Below are positions 54,988-64,000 of a stretch of DNA of 64,000 nt, one piece after another. The position numbers were made by a program, and so were the translations under genes. The notes under the pieces are model-generated. The model did no database searches. It was given only the letters and a program-made list of their open reading frames with translations, and had not been told where the DNA came from. Origin of the DNA: an uncultured Aquimarina sp. (GTDB lineage Bacteria; Bacteroidota; Bacteroidia; Flavobacteriales; Flavobacteriaceae); contig NZ_CANLMP010000001.1 of NCBI RefSeq assembly GCF_947492405.1, positions 992,001 to 1,056,000 of the forward strand. The letters are read 5' to 3'. Numbering within the stretch: position 1 is the stretch's first letter; every line of letters begins with the position of its first letter.

Positions 54988-56238
54988 ATGAAAAGGACAT
55001 TAATAAACGTTATAATACTGTGCTTTGCCCAGCTTTCATTTAGCCAGGCGACCATTAAAACCATGTTTTATAATGTATTAAACTACCCTGCTGCTCCCCC
55101 TACAAATAGAGAAGAAATATTAGAAACTATCATAGACAGTTATGAACCTGATATTTTTATGATCTGTGAATTGGAAACTGAAGCTGGTGGAGAAGAAATA
55201 CTTAATGATTCATTAAATGATGATAATAATAATTATTCTAGTGCCCCTTTCTTAAGCAATTTTTCTAATTCTGATGTAGAATTACATCAATTACTGTATT
55301 ACAATAATCAAAAGTTTACTTTACTACAAAGCCAAAGACTAATAAACACAATCAGAGATATCAATTGGTATACACTAGAATTAATATCTGATGATCAGGC
55401 TGATAACCCTATCAGAATAGAAGTTTTTGTAGCACATCTTAAAGCTAGCAGAGGTGCCGAAAATGAGACCAAACGGTTAAATATGGTAAAAGCGTTTACG
55501 GATAATTATGCAAACTTAGATGAAAACGATTTTGTGATTTTTGCAGGAGACTTTAATTTATATTCATCCGAAGAGCCTGCTTATCAAGAATTACTAGACA
55601 CTAATAATAAAATTATCATGGTAGATCCTATCAATACTCCTGGTGATTGGACTAGTAACAATACTTTTACAGATATACATACGCAGAGTACACGTATAAG
55701 TAGTGATGAATTTGATGATTTCGGAAGTGGCGGTGGACTAGATGATCGGTTTGATTTTATTTTGATGTCGCAAAACATGGTAAATAGCCCCGAATTAAGT
55801 TACAAACCTAACTCCTACTCTGCATATGGTAATAATGGTAATTGTTACAACCAAAGGATTGATAATGTTGATTGCACGGGACCATTTGATAGCACTCTTA
55901 GAGATGCACTATATAATATGAGTGACCATTTACCTGTTGTGATGGAATTACAAGTAAATCAACAATTACTTAGTAATCCAGAGTTTGTCGAAAATTTAAA
56001 AACAATACAATTAAACGGTGGTACTATAATTGATGATATACTTTCGTTACAAATAAATAATCATCCAGAGCCAATCGATTTCAAAATATATAATACTTTA
56101 GGACAAGAAATGGCATCTTTTTCTGCAAATGGAAATAGCATTACCGATATTCCTGTATCTGGATTAAGTAAAGGGATGTACTACCTTATTCCTGTTAGTA
56201 TAAATAGTAACACGATTAAATTTTTAAAGAAAAGTTGA
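54988..56238 (+). CDS. Endonuclease/exonuclease/phosphatase-family protein with T9SS signal
   Basis: 416 residues. Signal peptide (MKRTLINVIILCFAQLSFSQ), then the EEP fold: TMFYNVLNYPAAPPTN, PDIFMICELETEAGGEEIL, VAHLKASRGAENETKRLNMV, FVIFAGDFNLYSSEEPAYQE and NMSDHLPVVMELQV, with the catalytic Glu, Asp, Asn, His. The last 80 residues (FKIYNTLGQEMASFSANGNS, ISGLSKGMYYLIPV-like end with FLKKS) form a type A T9SS sorting domain. Probably a secreted nuclease or phosphodiesterase. The next gene starts with TTG inside its stop codon (TTGA), so the two are coupled. Confidence 0.9.
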   Translation: MKRTLINVIILCFAQLSFSQATIKTMFYNVLNYPAAPPTNREEILETIIDSYEPDIFMICELETEAGGEEILNDSLNDDNNNYSSAPFLSNFSNSDVELHQLLYYNNQKFTLLQSQRLINTIRDINWYTLELISDDQADNPIRIEVFVAHLKASRGAENETKRLNMVKAFTDNYANLDENDFVIFAGDFNLYSSEEPAYQELLDTNNKIIMVDPINTPGDWTSNNTFTDIHTQSTRISSDEFDDFGSGGGLDDRFDFILMSQNMVNSPELSYKPNSYSAYGNNGNCYNQRIDNVDCTGPFDSTLRDALYNMSDHLPVVMELQVNQQLLSNPEFVENLKTIQLNGGTIIDDILSLQINNHPEPIDFKIYNTLGQEMASFSANGNSITDIPVSGLSKGMYYLIPVSINSNTIKFLKKS

Positions 56239-59060
56239 GCTTCTCCAAAATATTCCATATCATTTTAATTCTTTTTGTATTGCAAGCTACATCAGCTCAG
56301 CACAATATTAGAATTGATGGAATTTTGGACGTAGAAAATAAAGTAATATCGATACAACAAGAAATCATATATACTAACAATTCTAAAGACACTCTACAAG
56401 AAATATTTTTACACGATTGGGCAAATAGTTTTAACAGTAAAACCACTCCTCTTGGGGAACGTTTTTCTGAAGATTTTTTAAAACGATTCTATTTTGCAAA
56501 AGATTATGAACGTGGTGCTACTGCAATCGAATCCATTACAGATCAGTCTAAAAACGGTCTAAAATGGACACATTATAATCAAGTTCCTGATATTATAAAA
56601 TTAACGATTGATAAACCATTATATCCTGGAAATAGTTTCACATTTAATCTAACCTATAAAGTAAAAATCCCAAGCGAAAAATTCACGCGATATGGGTATC
56701 ATAAAAATGGTGATTTCAGTCTAAAGTATTGGTATATTATCCCAGCTGTATATGATACAAAATGGAATGTCTACAGCCATAAACACCTTGATGACTTATA
56801 TGCTCCATTAGCGGATTACACCATAAATATAACCTTACCATCAGACTATAACCTTACTAGTGAATTTGATCAGAAAGAAATATCATCGTCTAATGAGGAA
56901 ACCAAAAATGTGCAACTTCTTGGTAAAAACAGAAACGAAGTAAACTTATATCTGGAAAAAAATAATTCATTTTATGACTTTCAGATGAATGGGTTAAAAC
57001 TTATTAGTAATATCGAGGATAATGATTTAATGCCTGAGATGAAAAGTGTGGCAACCAAAAGAATCATTAAGTTCTTAAAACAAAGATTAGGCCCATATCC
57101 ATTTGGAAAAATTTTAGTTTCTGAAAATGATTACAAAAATAATCCAGTATATGGTTTAAATCAGTTACCAGATATATTGCGACCGTTTCCAGATGGTTTT
57201 CAATATGAAATTAAACAGCTAAAATCAATCACCGAAAGCTATCTAGAAAAAACATTAATAATAAATTCCAGATATGATGCCTGGATAAAGGATGCTATGC
57301 ATATTTATTTAATGATGGCGTACACCGAACAGTATTATCCAGATATGAAGATCATAGGAAACCTTAGTAAAGTTATTGGTATCCGGTGGTTTCATGCGGC
57401 AGATTTGGATTTTAACGACCAGTATTTTCTAGGATACAAAAATATGGCTAGATTATTTCTGGATCAACCTCTTACTGAACCACAAGATAAGCTCATAAAA
57501 TTTAATAAAAATATTGCCAATGCCTATAAAGCGGGAATTGGTTTTAAGTACTTAGAAGATTATTTGGAAGATGATAATATCTTATCAGAAGCTGTTAAAA
57601 ATTACTACAGCAATAATGCTTTAAAACTTACAGATTCTAAGGAATTCGAAAAGATTTTAAATGATTTAACTCCTAAAAACATAGATTGGTTTTTTGAAGA
57701 TTTCATTCCTACTAATGAAAAATTAGATTTCAAAATAAAATCGATTAAAAAAAGAAAAGACTCTCTCGAGGTTACTATAAAGAATAAAAGAAATAACGCG
57801 ATGCCTATCTCATTGGCTGGATTAAGAGATGGACAATTAGTTTCTAAAACTTGGGTCACTAATATTACAGGCAAGAAAAAGGTGAAAATTGCTAATGACG
57901 ATATTGACAAATTAGTTTTAGATTACGATCAAAATATTCCAGAAGTAAATCGCAGAAATAATCACCGAAACCTAAAAGGTATTTTTAATAAACCTATACA
58001 ATTCAGGTTTTTACAGGATGTAGAAGATCCTACTCGTAGTCAGATATTTTACATTCCTGAATTTGAATTTAATGTGTATGATGGTTTAACGATTGGTTCT
58101 AAATTCTATAATAAAACATTTATAAGAAGAGATTTTGATTATAGAATCACTCCTAGTTATGGTTTTCTGTCTAAAAAGCTGATAGGTGGTGCTTTTTTTC
58201 AATATAGAGACCAAATTGCCGATTATGGTCTTTACCAAATTAAATACGCATTTAGTGGTAGTATGTTTAGTTATGCCCCTGATTTATTATTCAGGCGTTT
58301 CTCACCTTCTGTTGATTTCTCTTGGAGACCAAAAGATCTAAGATCTAATGAGCGACAACGACTATCTATACGTAGTGTAAATGTATTTAGAGAGCGGGAT
58401 GACGAAAATCCAGTAGAAACACCGGATTACAGTGTTTTTAACGTTAGATATAGGTATTCTGATTTTAATCTTTTGGATTTCACATCTTATATATTCGATT
58501 ATCAAATAGCCAAAAACTTCAGTAAATTATCTGCTACTTTTAATTATAGAAAAGTTTTTTTGAACAACAGACAAATAAATCTTCGTTTATTTGCTGGGAC
58601 TTTCCTTTATAATGATACTGAAAAAGATGGTGATTTCTTTAGCTTTGCATTAGATCGACCAACCGATTATCTTTTTGATTTTAACTACTTAGGGCGTAGT
58701 GAAGACACTGGATTAGTTAGTCAACAAATTATTATAGCAGAAGGAGGATTTAAATCTCAACTTGAATACCCTTTTGCTAATCAATGGATTACAACACTTA
58801 ATGCCAATACTAATATTTGGAAATGGATATATGCATATGGAGATGTTGGTTTTGTTAAAAATAAAGGAATATCACCAAAATTTGTATATGATGCTGGTGT
58901 CAGAGTAAGTCTCGTTGCTGACTATTTTGAACTTTTCTTTCCAATAGCTTCTAATAATGGTTTTGAAATCAATCAACCTAATTACAACGAGCAAATTCGT
59001 TTTATCATTACATTAAGTCCTCAAACACTCATTGGCTTATTCACAAGAGAATGGTATTAA
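56235..59060 (+). CDS. M1-like metallopeptidase fold without HExxH, with outer-membrane barrel
   Basis: 941 residues from a TTG that overlaps the previous stop by 4 bases. Signal peptide (FHIILILFVLQATSAQ). Residues 20-560 follow the M1 aminopeptidase plan: an N-terminal beta saddle (EIFLHDWANSFNSKTTPLGE), then GPYPFGKILVSENDYKNNPV and AWIKDAMHIYLMMAYTEQYY, which aligns with the usual active-site helices. No HExxH is present; the place where it should be reads KSITESYLEKTLIIN. From about 610 the protein is strand-rich with aromatic turns (FRFLQDVEDPTRSQIFYIPE, FDYRITPSYGFLSK) and ends LIGLFTREWY, a probable outer-membrane barrel. Likely non-catalytic. Confidence 0.78.
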   Translation: MSFSKIFHIILILFVLQATSAQHNIRIDGILDVENKVISIQQEIIYTNNSKDTLQEIFLHDWANSFNSKTTPLGERFSEDFLKRFYFAKDYERGATAIESITDQSKNGLKWTHYNQVPDIIKLTIDKPLYPGNSFTFNLTYKVKIPSEKFTRYGYHKNGDFSLKYWYIIPAVYDTKWNVYSHKHLDDLYAPLADYTINITLPSDYNLTSEFDQKEISSSNEETKNVQLLGKNRNEVNLYLEKNNSFYDFQMNGLKLISNIEDNDLMPEMKSVATKRIIKFLKQRLGPYPFGKILVSENDYKNNPVYGLNQLPDILRPFPDGFQYEIKQLKSITESYLEKTLIINSRYDAWIKDAMHIYLMMAYTEQYYPDMKIIGNLSKVIGIRWFHAADLDFNDQYFLGYKNMARLFLDQPLTEPQDKLIKFNKNIANAYKAGIGFKYLEDYLEDDNILSEAVKNYYSNNALKLTDSKEFEKILNDLTPKNIDWFFEDFIPTNEKLDFKIKSIKKRKDSLEVTIKNKRNNAMPISLAGLRDGQLVSKTWVTNITGKKKVKIANDDIDKLVLDYDQNIPEVNRRNNHRNLKGIFNKPIQFRFLQDVEDPTRSQIFYIPEFEFNVYDGLTIGSKFYNKTFIRRDFDYRITPSYGFLSKKLIGGAFFQYRDQIADYGLYQIKYAFSGSMFSYAPDLLFRRFSPSVDFSWRPKDLRSNERQRLSIRSVNVFRERDDENPVETPDYSVFNVRYRYSDFNLLDFTSYIFDYQIAKNFSKLSATFNYRKVFLNNRQINLRLFAGTFLYNDTEKDGDFFSFALDRPTDYLFDFNYLGRSEDTGLVSQQIIIAEGGFKSQLEYPFANQWITTLNANTNIWKWIYAYGDVGFVKNKGISPKFVYDAGVRVSLVADYFELFFPIASNNGFEINQPNYNEQIRFIITLSPQTLIGLFTREWY

Positions 59061-59111
59061 TAGAGATTTAGTCTTCTAACCTTAATACTCTCTAGATCAG
59101 GTCGATCATTA

Positions 59112-59816
59112 TCAAAGATAATTTACATGAATCGGAAGTTCTTTTTCCGGAGTAGTTCTTATTAAAAATTTCATTAAAAGATAGAGACTTAATACATGGG
59201 CAATATTAATGAATACCGTGAAAATTTTACTTGAATAAAACAACTCATTTATAGGTAACAAAGACACTATAAATATGCATAAAAAAGCTATAACAATTAA
59301 TTTTAAGCCTTCCTTAGACATATCCTGTACATATATCAGGTAGGATACTAGCAAATAAGAAGTAGATCCTATCAGACAAACAACTACTTCCAGAACAGCC
59401 TCTTTCACCACATCAATAAGCAATTGCGAAATAGCATATATCAAATACAAAACTAATCCAGAACTTACTAAAATGGGTATTGATAAAAAAGTACTACGCT
59501 TAATGTTTCTAACTAATAAATACTTTCTCAGCGCCAGTGTACACGATATAAAGTAAATGGATGTTAAAATACATATGATTGAAAAATTTTGGACGAAATC
59601 GGTATAAATAAGAGCGTCACAAATAATCATAGAAATTAAACTAAGTACATACCAAAAGTTTATTTTAATTGTACGTTCTAAATATATGATACCTATAGAC
59701 ACTATCATTGCAGGTAAGGCATAAGCTAAATATTTTCTATCGAAAAAAACAGCAATTATAATAACCACTGCAAAAGTCAAATAGAATAATATATCTGTTA
59801 GTCTTATGTTTTTCAA
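59112..59816 (-). CDS. Polytopic membrane protein, hypothetical
   Basis: 234 residues from a TTG, with about eight hydrophobic segments and short loops (ILFYLTFAVVIIIAVFFDRK, FWYVLSLISMIICDALIY, FIVSLLPINELFYSSKIFTV). No charged motif identifies a transporter or sensor. It lies convergent with the M1-like gene and has the long gap before the E1 gene upstream of it. A -7-like box (plus-strand CAAAAATA) overlaps the start codon at 59814-59821. Confidence 0.65.
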   Translation of the reverse strand: MKNIRLTDILFYLTFAVVIIIAVFFDRKYLAYALPAMIVSIGIIYLERTIKINFWYVLSLISMIICDALIYTDFVQNFSIICILTSIYFISCTLALRKYLLVRNIKRSTFLSIPILVSSGLVLYLIYAISQLLIDVVKEAVLEVVVCLIGSTSYLLVSYLIYVQDMSKEGLKLIVIAFLCIFIVSLLPINELFYSSKIFTVFINIAHVLSLYLLMKFLIRTTPEKELPIHVNYL

Positions 59817-60327
59817 AAATACACCGTTACATTTCTATTTATCAAAGAATCAATATTGGTACTACTATGATCTTCAACCACACTTCTAAGTTATATTTTT
59901 TTTTGGATTTGTAGGAAAAAAACCTAGTTAACCTTAAACCTACTTCACTAAACCTTAAAAACTATAAATTTTAAAAATTTGATAATCAATTATTTAAAAT
60001 ACAAAAAACGTAAACAACCTGTATTTAAAAAATAAACAGCTTAAGGGTAAAACAACATATAATCGGAATATGTAAGTACTATTTATAGTGTAAGTCAAAC
60101 AAGCATTTACAAAATACTAATTCAAACATTTTAAGTAATGAACCTACAAAATAACAAATGTGAAAATTTTGAATATTTGTTAATCAGTTCTTAAAATAGT
60201 AAACTAAAAAAAGAATTCGATAACAAAAAGTCAATTTAAATGAATTATCCTTAATAAATTTAATACTTCTTGTCTTGGAATTGGCTTGGATTTTAGCTAA
60301 ATTTGCGCACCGTAAAACATCGTTCAC
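59817..60327. other. 511-bp AT-rich intergenic region
   Basis: No gene seen. Two AACCTTAAA copies (59930-59938 and 59951-59959) are 21 bp apart. The right end carries the E1 promoter (60275-60305). The rest is A/T-rich without stable hairpins that I could find. Confidence 0.6.
60275..60305 (+). promoter_or_regulatory. Promoter of the E1 gene
   Basis: TTG at 60275-60277, a 20-base spacer and TAAATTTG at 60298-60305: the best match in the window to the Bacteroidota -33/-7 consensus. The ATG follows 22 bases later. Confidence 0.65.
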
Positions 60328-62742
60328 ATGCAGCCTGAAACAACAATTACACCTAATATTTCTTTCGAAGAATATAGAAATCAAATACTTAGAGATTACA
60401 AAATTGCTTTAATAAGTAGAGAGTGTAGTTTATTAGGACGAAGAGAAGTACTTACAGGAAAATCCAAATTCGGAATTTTTGGTGGTGGAAAGGAGTTACC
60501 TCAGTTAGCAATGGCTAGAGTATTCCGTGATGGTGATTTCAGATCAGGGTACTATCGAGATCAAACATTTATGATGGCAATAGAGCAATATACTGTAGAA
60601 CAATTTTTTGCAGGTTTATATGCTCATACTGATATTGAGAAAGAACCTTTTGCCGCGGGTAGACAAATGGGTGGTCACTTTGCAACGCATAGTCTTAACG
60701 AAGATGGGTCTTGGAAAAATTTAACAAAACAAAAGAATTCTAGTTCTGACATCTCTCCTACTGCTGGTCAAATGCCTAGATTACTAGGATTAGCACAAGC
60801 ATCCAAAGTATATCGTAATGAGAAAAGCGTAGAAGGAAACACTAATTTTTCTATCAATGGAAATGAAGTAGCTTGGGGAACTATTGGTAATGCAAGTACT
60901 AGTGAAGGCCTTTTTTGGGAAACCGTAAATGCCGGCGGAGTTTTACAAGTACCAATGGTTATTAGTGTCTGGGATGATGAATATGGTATTTCCGTGCATG
61001 CAAAACATCAAACTACAAAAGAAAATATTTCGGCCGTTCTAGAAGGATTTAGACGTGATGAAAAACACGATGGATATGAAATTATAGTAGTAAACGGTTG
61101 GGATTATCCAGCTCTTGTGGAAGCTTACGAAACTGCAGAAGATTTAGCTAGAGAACAACATATTCCTGTTATAGTTCATGTAAAAGAACTAACACAACCA
61201 CAGGGTCACTCTACATCTGGATCTCACGAAAGATATAAAAGTGAGGAAAGATTAAACTGGGAACGCGAACACGACTGCAATAAGAAGTTTAAGGAATGGA
61301 TTATTGATCATAATGTAGCGACAGTAGATGAATTACTAGCATTAGAAAAATCTTGCAAAAAAACAGTTAGACAAGGTAAAACTGCTGCTTGGAACGCTTA
61401 CTTATCTGAAATTGTTACTGAACAAAAACAAGCACTTACTGTGTTAGAAGCTGTAGAAACTAAAAGTGCTAACAAAAATTTCATCGCTCCTCTTATAAAA
61501 ACACTAGCAGATAAAGATGAACCGATCCGTAAAGATATTCTAGAAGCAACACGAAAAACATTACGATATATCGTTAAAGAAGAATTTCCTGAGAAAACTG
61601 CACTTCAGAATTGGGTTAACGGTTATATGGAAGAAATTCAACCTAAATATAGCGATCATCTCTATAATGATTTTGATAGTAATGTAACTAAGATCAAAGA
61701 GGTTATACCACAATATTCAGAAAATGCTGAGACCGTAGATGCTCGTTTGATTCTTAGAGATAATTTTGATCAAATATTCAGTAGAATTCCTGAATCCTTA
61801 ATTTTTGGAGAAGATAGTGGTAAAATTGGTGATGTAAATCAAGGACTTGAAGGATTACAAGAAAAATTTGGAGATATACGAATTTCTGATGCTGGTATTA
61901 GAGAAGCAACTATAATTGGACAAGGAATTGGAATGGCAATGAGAGGACTTAGACCTATTGCCGAAATACAGTATCTTGATTATATTTTATACTGTATACA
62001 AGGATTAAGTGATGATCTTGCTACCTTAAGATATAGAACATTCGCTAAACAAAAAGCACCATTAATTGTCAGAACAAGAGGACATCGATTAGAAGGTATC
62101 TGGCATTCTGGTTCTCAAATGGGTGGTTTAATTCACTTATTGCGTGGAATACATATTCTCGTACCGCGAAATATGACTAAAGCTGCTGGATTTTACAATA
62201 CTTTAATGGATAGTGACGAACCAGCTGTAGTAATAGAATGTCTTAACGGATATCGCCTTAAAGAAAAAATGCCATCTAACTTAGCGGAAATAAGAACACC
62301 TGTTGGTGTAGTTGAAACCGTAAAGGAAGGAAATGATATAACGTTAGTTTCCTATGGATCAACATTAAGACTAGTAGAACAAGCTGCTAAAGAATTGTTA
62401 TCACTAGGTATTAATGCTGAAGTAATTGATGTACAATCATTAATCCCATTTGATTTAACTCACGATATCGTAAAAAGTGTGGCTAAAACCAATAGATTAA
62501 TGATTATTGATGAAGATGTTCCTGGCGGAGCTACAGGTTATATACTTCACAAACTTATAGATGAACAAAACATCTATCAATATTTGGACAGCGAGCCGCA
62601 AACATTAAGTGCACAACCTCATCGTCCTGCATTTGGTACAGATGGAGATTATTTTAGCAAACCATCTACAGAGGATATTTTTGAGAAAGTTTATGATTTA
62701 ATGAATGAGGTTAACCCTGTAGAATATCCTAAATTAAGGTAA
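60328..62742 (+). CDS. Fused alpha/beta E1 component of a 2-oxoacid dehydrogenase complex
   Basis: 804 residues. The N-terminal half is E1 alpha-like with thiamine-diphosphate and substrate motifs (FRDGDFRSGYYRDQTFMMAI, NEVAWGTIGNASTSEGLFWE, PMVISVWDDEYGISVHAKHQ, PQGHSTSGSHERY). The second half, from about 470, is E1 beta-like (IFGEDSGKIGDVNQGLEGLQ, GIREATIIGQGIGMAMRGLR, AEIQYLDYI, EGIWHSGSQMGGLIHLLRGI, IIDEDVPGGATGYILHKLI). The fusion is common in this phylum and is usually assigned to branched-chain 2-oxoacids; the true substrate is not set by the sequence. E2 and E3 are not in the window. Confidence 0.92.
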   Translation: MQPETTITPNISFEEYRNQILRDYKIALISRECSLLGRREVLTGKSKFGIFGGGKELPQLAMARVFRDGDFRSGYYRDQTFMMAIEQYTVEQFFAGLYAHTDIEKEPFAAGRQMGGHFATHSLNEDGSWKNLTKQKNSSSDISPTAGQMPRLLGLAQASKVYRNEKSVEGNTNFSINGNEVAWGTIGNASTSEGLFWETVNAGGVLQVPMVISVWDDEYGISVHAKHQTTKENISAVLEGFRRDEKHDGYEIIVVNGWDYPALVEAYETAEDLAREQHIPVIVHVKELTQPQGHSTSGSHERYKSEERLNWEREHDCNKKFKEWIIDHNVATVDELLALEKSCKKTVRQGKTAAWNAYLSEIVTEQKQALTVLEAVETKSANKNFIAPLIKTLADKDEPIRKDILEATRKTLRYIVKEEFPEKTALQNWVNGYMEEIQPKYSDHLYNDFDSNVTKIKEVIPQYSENAETVDARLILRDNFDQIFSRIPESLIFGEDSGKIGDVNQGLEGLQEKFGDIRISDAGIREATIIGQGIGMAMRGLRPIAEIQYLDYILYCIQGLSDDLATLRYRTFAKQKAPLIVRTRGHRLEGIWHSGSQMGGLIHLLRGIHILVPRNMTKAAGFYNTLMDSDEPAVVIECLNGYRLKEKMPSNLAEIRTPVGVVETVKEGNDITLVSYGSTLRLVEQAAKELLSLGINAEVIDVQSLIPFDLTHDIVKSVAKTNRLMIIDEDVPGGATGYILHKLIDEQNIYQYLDSEPQTLSAQPHRPAFGTDGDYFSKPSTEDIFEKVYDLMNEVNPVEYPKLR

Positions 62743-62820
62743 ACATAAAACCTTAGTCAAAAACCGAAGCATCCGGTCTAATAAACATATATATTGTTCT
62801 TTGCCGACAAGCTTAGAAAA

Positions 62821-62854
62821 ACAAAACCCCTCTTTCTTGAGGAGTTTTGTTTTT
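62821..62854 (+). terminator. Terminator between E1 and the SPOR-like gene
   Basis: ACAAAAC and GTTTTGT form the outer stem, CCTC and GAGG the inner one, a TTTCTT loop and flanking A and T runs. It can serve both converging genes; the minus-strand gene's stop codon lies within its right flank. Confidence 0.85.
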
Positions 62855-63470
62855 AAAATGGGTCTTCTATCCGTATACGCTCTCCTTCTTTATAAGAAAT
62901 AACAAATATATTCTTATCAATAATCCCAGATTGAAGTAAGATCTTTCTAAATTCCTGAGCTTCTTCGAGGGTTTCAAAAATCCCTAAACTAAGTTTATAA
63001 TAATACATATCATTATAAAAAAGAGTATTCGTGAATTTATCTGACACCAAAGAAACCTTGTCTGTTGTAAACGATTGTATCTGAACAGAATACACAGTAT
63101 CTTTGTTTATTAAACTCCTGTATAAATAAAGATCTTTTATGTTTTTAAGATCGGGTTGATCCTTTTTTAATTGATTCAGTTGGTTTTTAAGTCCATTAAT
63201 CTCCGATTGAAAAGATGAGAACTCTTTATTCTTAGTAACTGTTACAGTACTATCACTATTATCCACCCAGAATACTGTATATATAATTAACGCTATTGTA
63301 GTAATTAATAAAACAGAGCAAAGTATTTTAAACATCATTTTAGATGCTCTATTCCTTTTAAGTTCTAATGACTTATCATTAAGAAGATCCTCTAGCTTTC
63401 GTTGTTCAACCTCAGCTTTTTCTATCTGATAATGCAATGATAAAAGATCTTCATTTTTAATATCTGGCAT
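62853..63470 (-). CDS. Membrane protein with coiled coil and SPOR-like C-terminal domain
   Basis: 205 residues. A cytosolic helical N-terminus (LHYQIEKAEVEQRKLEDLLN, probably coiled coil), one membrane helix (ILCSVLLITTIALIIYTVFW), an external coiled segment (FQSEINGLKNQLNQLKKDQP) and a terminal domain: VYSVQIQSFTTDKVSLVSDK, YYYKLSLGIFETLEEAQEFR, IIDKNIFVISYKEGERI. This resembles a SPOR repeat fold, known to bind denuded glycan strands in peptidoglycan. The next gene to the right ends 34 bases before its start in the same direction, so they may be one transcript. Confidence 0.75.
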   Translation of the reverse strand: MPDIKNEDLLSLHYQIEKAEVEQRKLEDLLNDKSLELKRNRASKMMFKILCSVLLITTIALIIYTVFWVDNSDSTVTVTKNKEFSSFQSEINGLKNQLNQLKKDQPDLKNIKDLYLYRSLINKDTVYSVQIQSFTTDKVSLVSDKFTNTLFYNDMYYYKLSLGIFETLEEAQEFRKILLQSGIIDKNIFVISYKEGERIRIEDPF

Positions 63471-63504
63471 TTTTTTAGGGGGTATTAAGAACGATTTATA
63501 GGCT

Positions 63505-64000
63505 TTATGGTAATTTCTGTTTCTTTATTTTATAAACAATTCCATCATTCATTTCTAAAATCATAATAGGTTTATCTGCAATAATTTTCTGAAAGGCTTT
63601 CAAAGGAAACCCTCTAGAAATTTGATTTATATCCTGAATACGAACTTTGTCATTCAACTCGAGTCTTCTTAACTTATTACTAGTGTTAGATACGTAGTAA
63701 TTATCATATAAGAAATATAACGTATCTCCGTTTTTATCAATATCATATTCTGCTTCATTATTTTCTTTGGCTTTTTCTACGGCTTTTCTTCCTTTAAAAT
63801 ATTCTATAAAATCGGCTTCAATAAAAATTACGCCATTGTTTCTAAATACTTTTTTAACATAACAATGATTTCTTTCAAATTTTAGTTTCTTTATTGTATC
63901 CGTAGCTGTTCGGTTATTTCCTTCTATATCAGTGCTATCAATTTCAGTAGGTTCTGCACTAAGGCTATCTGTTTTATAAGCTAATCCTCTTTTATAATCA
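63505..64000 (-). CDS. Hypothetical protein, C-terminal part (cut by window end)
   Basis: An open minus-strand frame runs from the window edge to a TAA at 63505-63507, about 165 codons. It reads ...RNHCYVKKVFRNNGVIFIEA, DFIEYFKGRKAVEKAKENNE, DKNGDTLYFLYDNYYVSNTS and ends KPIMILEMNDGIVYKIKKQK-LP. The upper (N-terminal) part has a Thr/Ser/Asp-rich stretch, perhaps a linker after a membrane helix that lies outside the window. I recognise no family. Its stop is 34 bases before the SPOR-like gene. Confidence 0.75.
   Translation of the reverse strand, partial: DYKRGLAYKTDSLSAEPTEIDSTDIEGNNRTATDTIKKLKFERNHCYVKKVFRNNGVIFIEADFIEYFKGRKAVEKAKENNEAEYDIDKNGDTLYFLYDNYYVSNTSNKLRRLELNDKVRIQDINQISRGFPLKAFQKIIADKPIMILEMNDGIVYKIKKQKLP

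Noticed and set aside
60184..60384. Minus-strand frame overlapping the E1 start
   Set aside because: It covers the E1 promoter and start; Cys- and Phe-rich shadow sequence.

Overview
The window is a low-GC chromosomal segment from a member of the Bacteroidota, almost certainly the family Flavobacteriaceae; a marine genus such as Aquimarina would fit but cannot be proved here. The evidence is the lipid A block with a fused lpxC-fabZ, a PorX-type regulator, proteins with type IX secretion (T9SS) C-terminal signals, outer-membrane barrels, and the TAnnTTTG type of -7 promoter box. I found no tRNA, rRNA, CRISPR array, transposase or prophage.

Layout. 1-3.8 kb: the end of ppk1, a cytosolic NMT1/THI5-like binding protein, two paralogous barrel proteins and an overlooked 59-residue membrane protein. 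3.8-7.6 kb: ung diverging from a Smr-less mutS2, plus two small genes. 7.6-13.5 kb: two sodium:solute symporters flanking a secreted PIG-L deacetylase, with a 36-residue membrane protein tucked before the second symporter. 13.5-18.9 kb: the most unusual locus, with two double-glycine-leader peptides, a membrane-anchored TPR-CHAT (caspase-like) protein, a lipoprotein, and a divergent ECF sigma factor with a membrane TPR partner. Two copies of a 28-bp direct-repeat element link its transcription units. 18.9-29.6 kb: an M16 lipoprotein peptidase, sucD, and an operon-like run HD hydrolase, lpxD, lpxC-fabZ, lpxA, efp, lpxD paralogue, NTF2-like protein, all on the minus strand.

29.8-38 kb: porX, tsaE, a pair of overlapping small genes, ald, a DUF4258-like protein, GNAT and DUF1272 proteins, and a split-barrel flavoprotein diverging from a MocR regulator. 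38-45.5 kb: a large T9SS-exported M12-type metalloprotease, a repeat-bearing intergenic region, a lipoprotein, a VOC protein, proline dehydrogenase and aroB. 45.6-47.7 kb: what looks like an orphan polymorphic-toxin domain followed by a recombined array of immunity-like genes with duplicated junctions and a gene remnant. 47.7-51.3 kb: a DASS transporter, a conserved small protein, and a nonsense-broken GIY-YIG gene surrounded by palindromic repeats. 51.3-64 kb: uvrA, a LOG-family protein, a T9SS-exported nuclease/phosphatase overlapping an M1-like protein with an outer-membrane barrel but no HExxH, a membrane protein, a fused 2-oxoacid dehydrogenase E1, a SPOR-like protein and a partial gene.

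Most of the window is ordinary chromosomal housekeeping (envelope lipid synthesis, repair, central metabolism, T9SS control and cargo). The accessory parts most worth attention are the CHAT/sigma/GG-peptide cluster and the toxin/immunity-like array.
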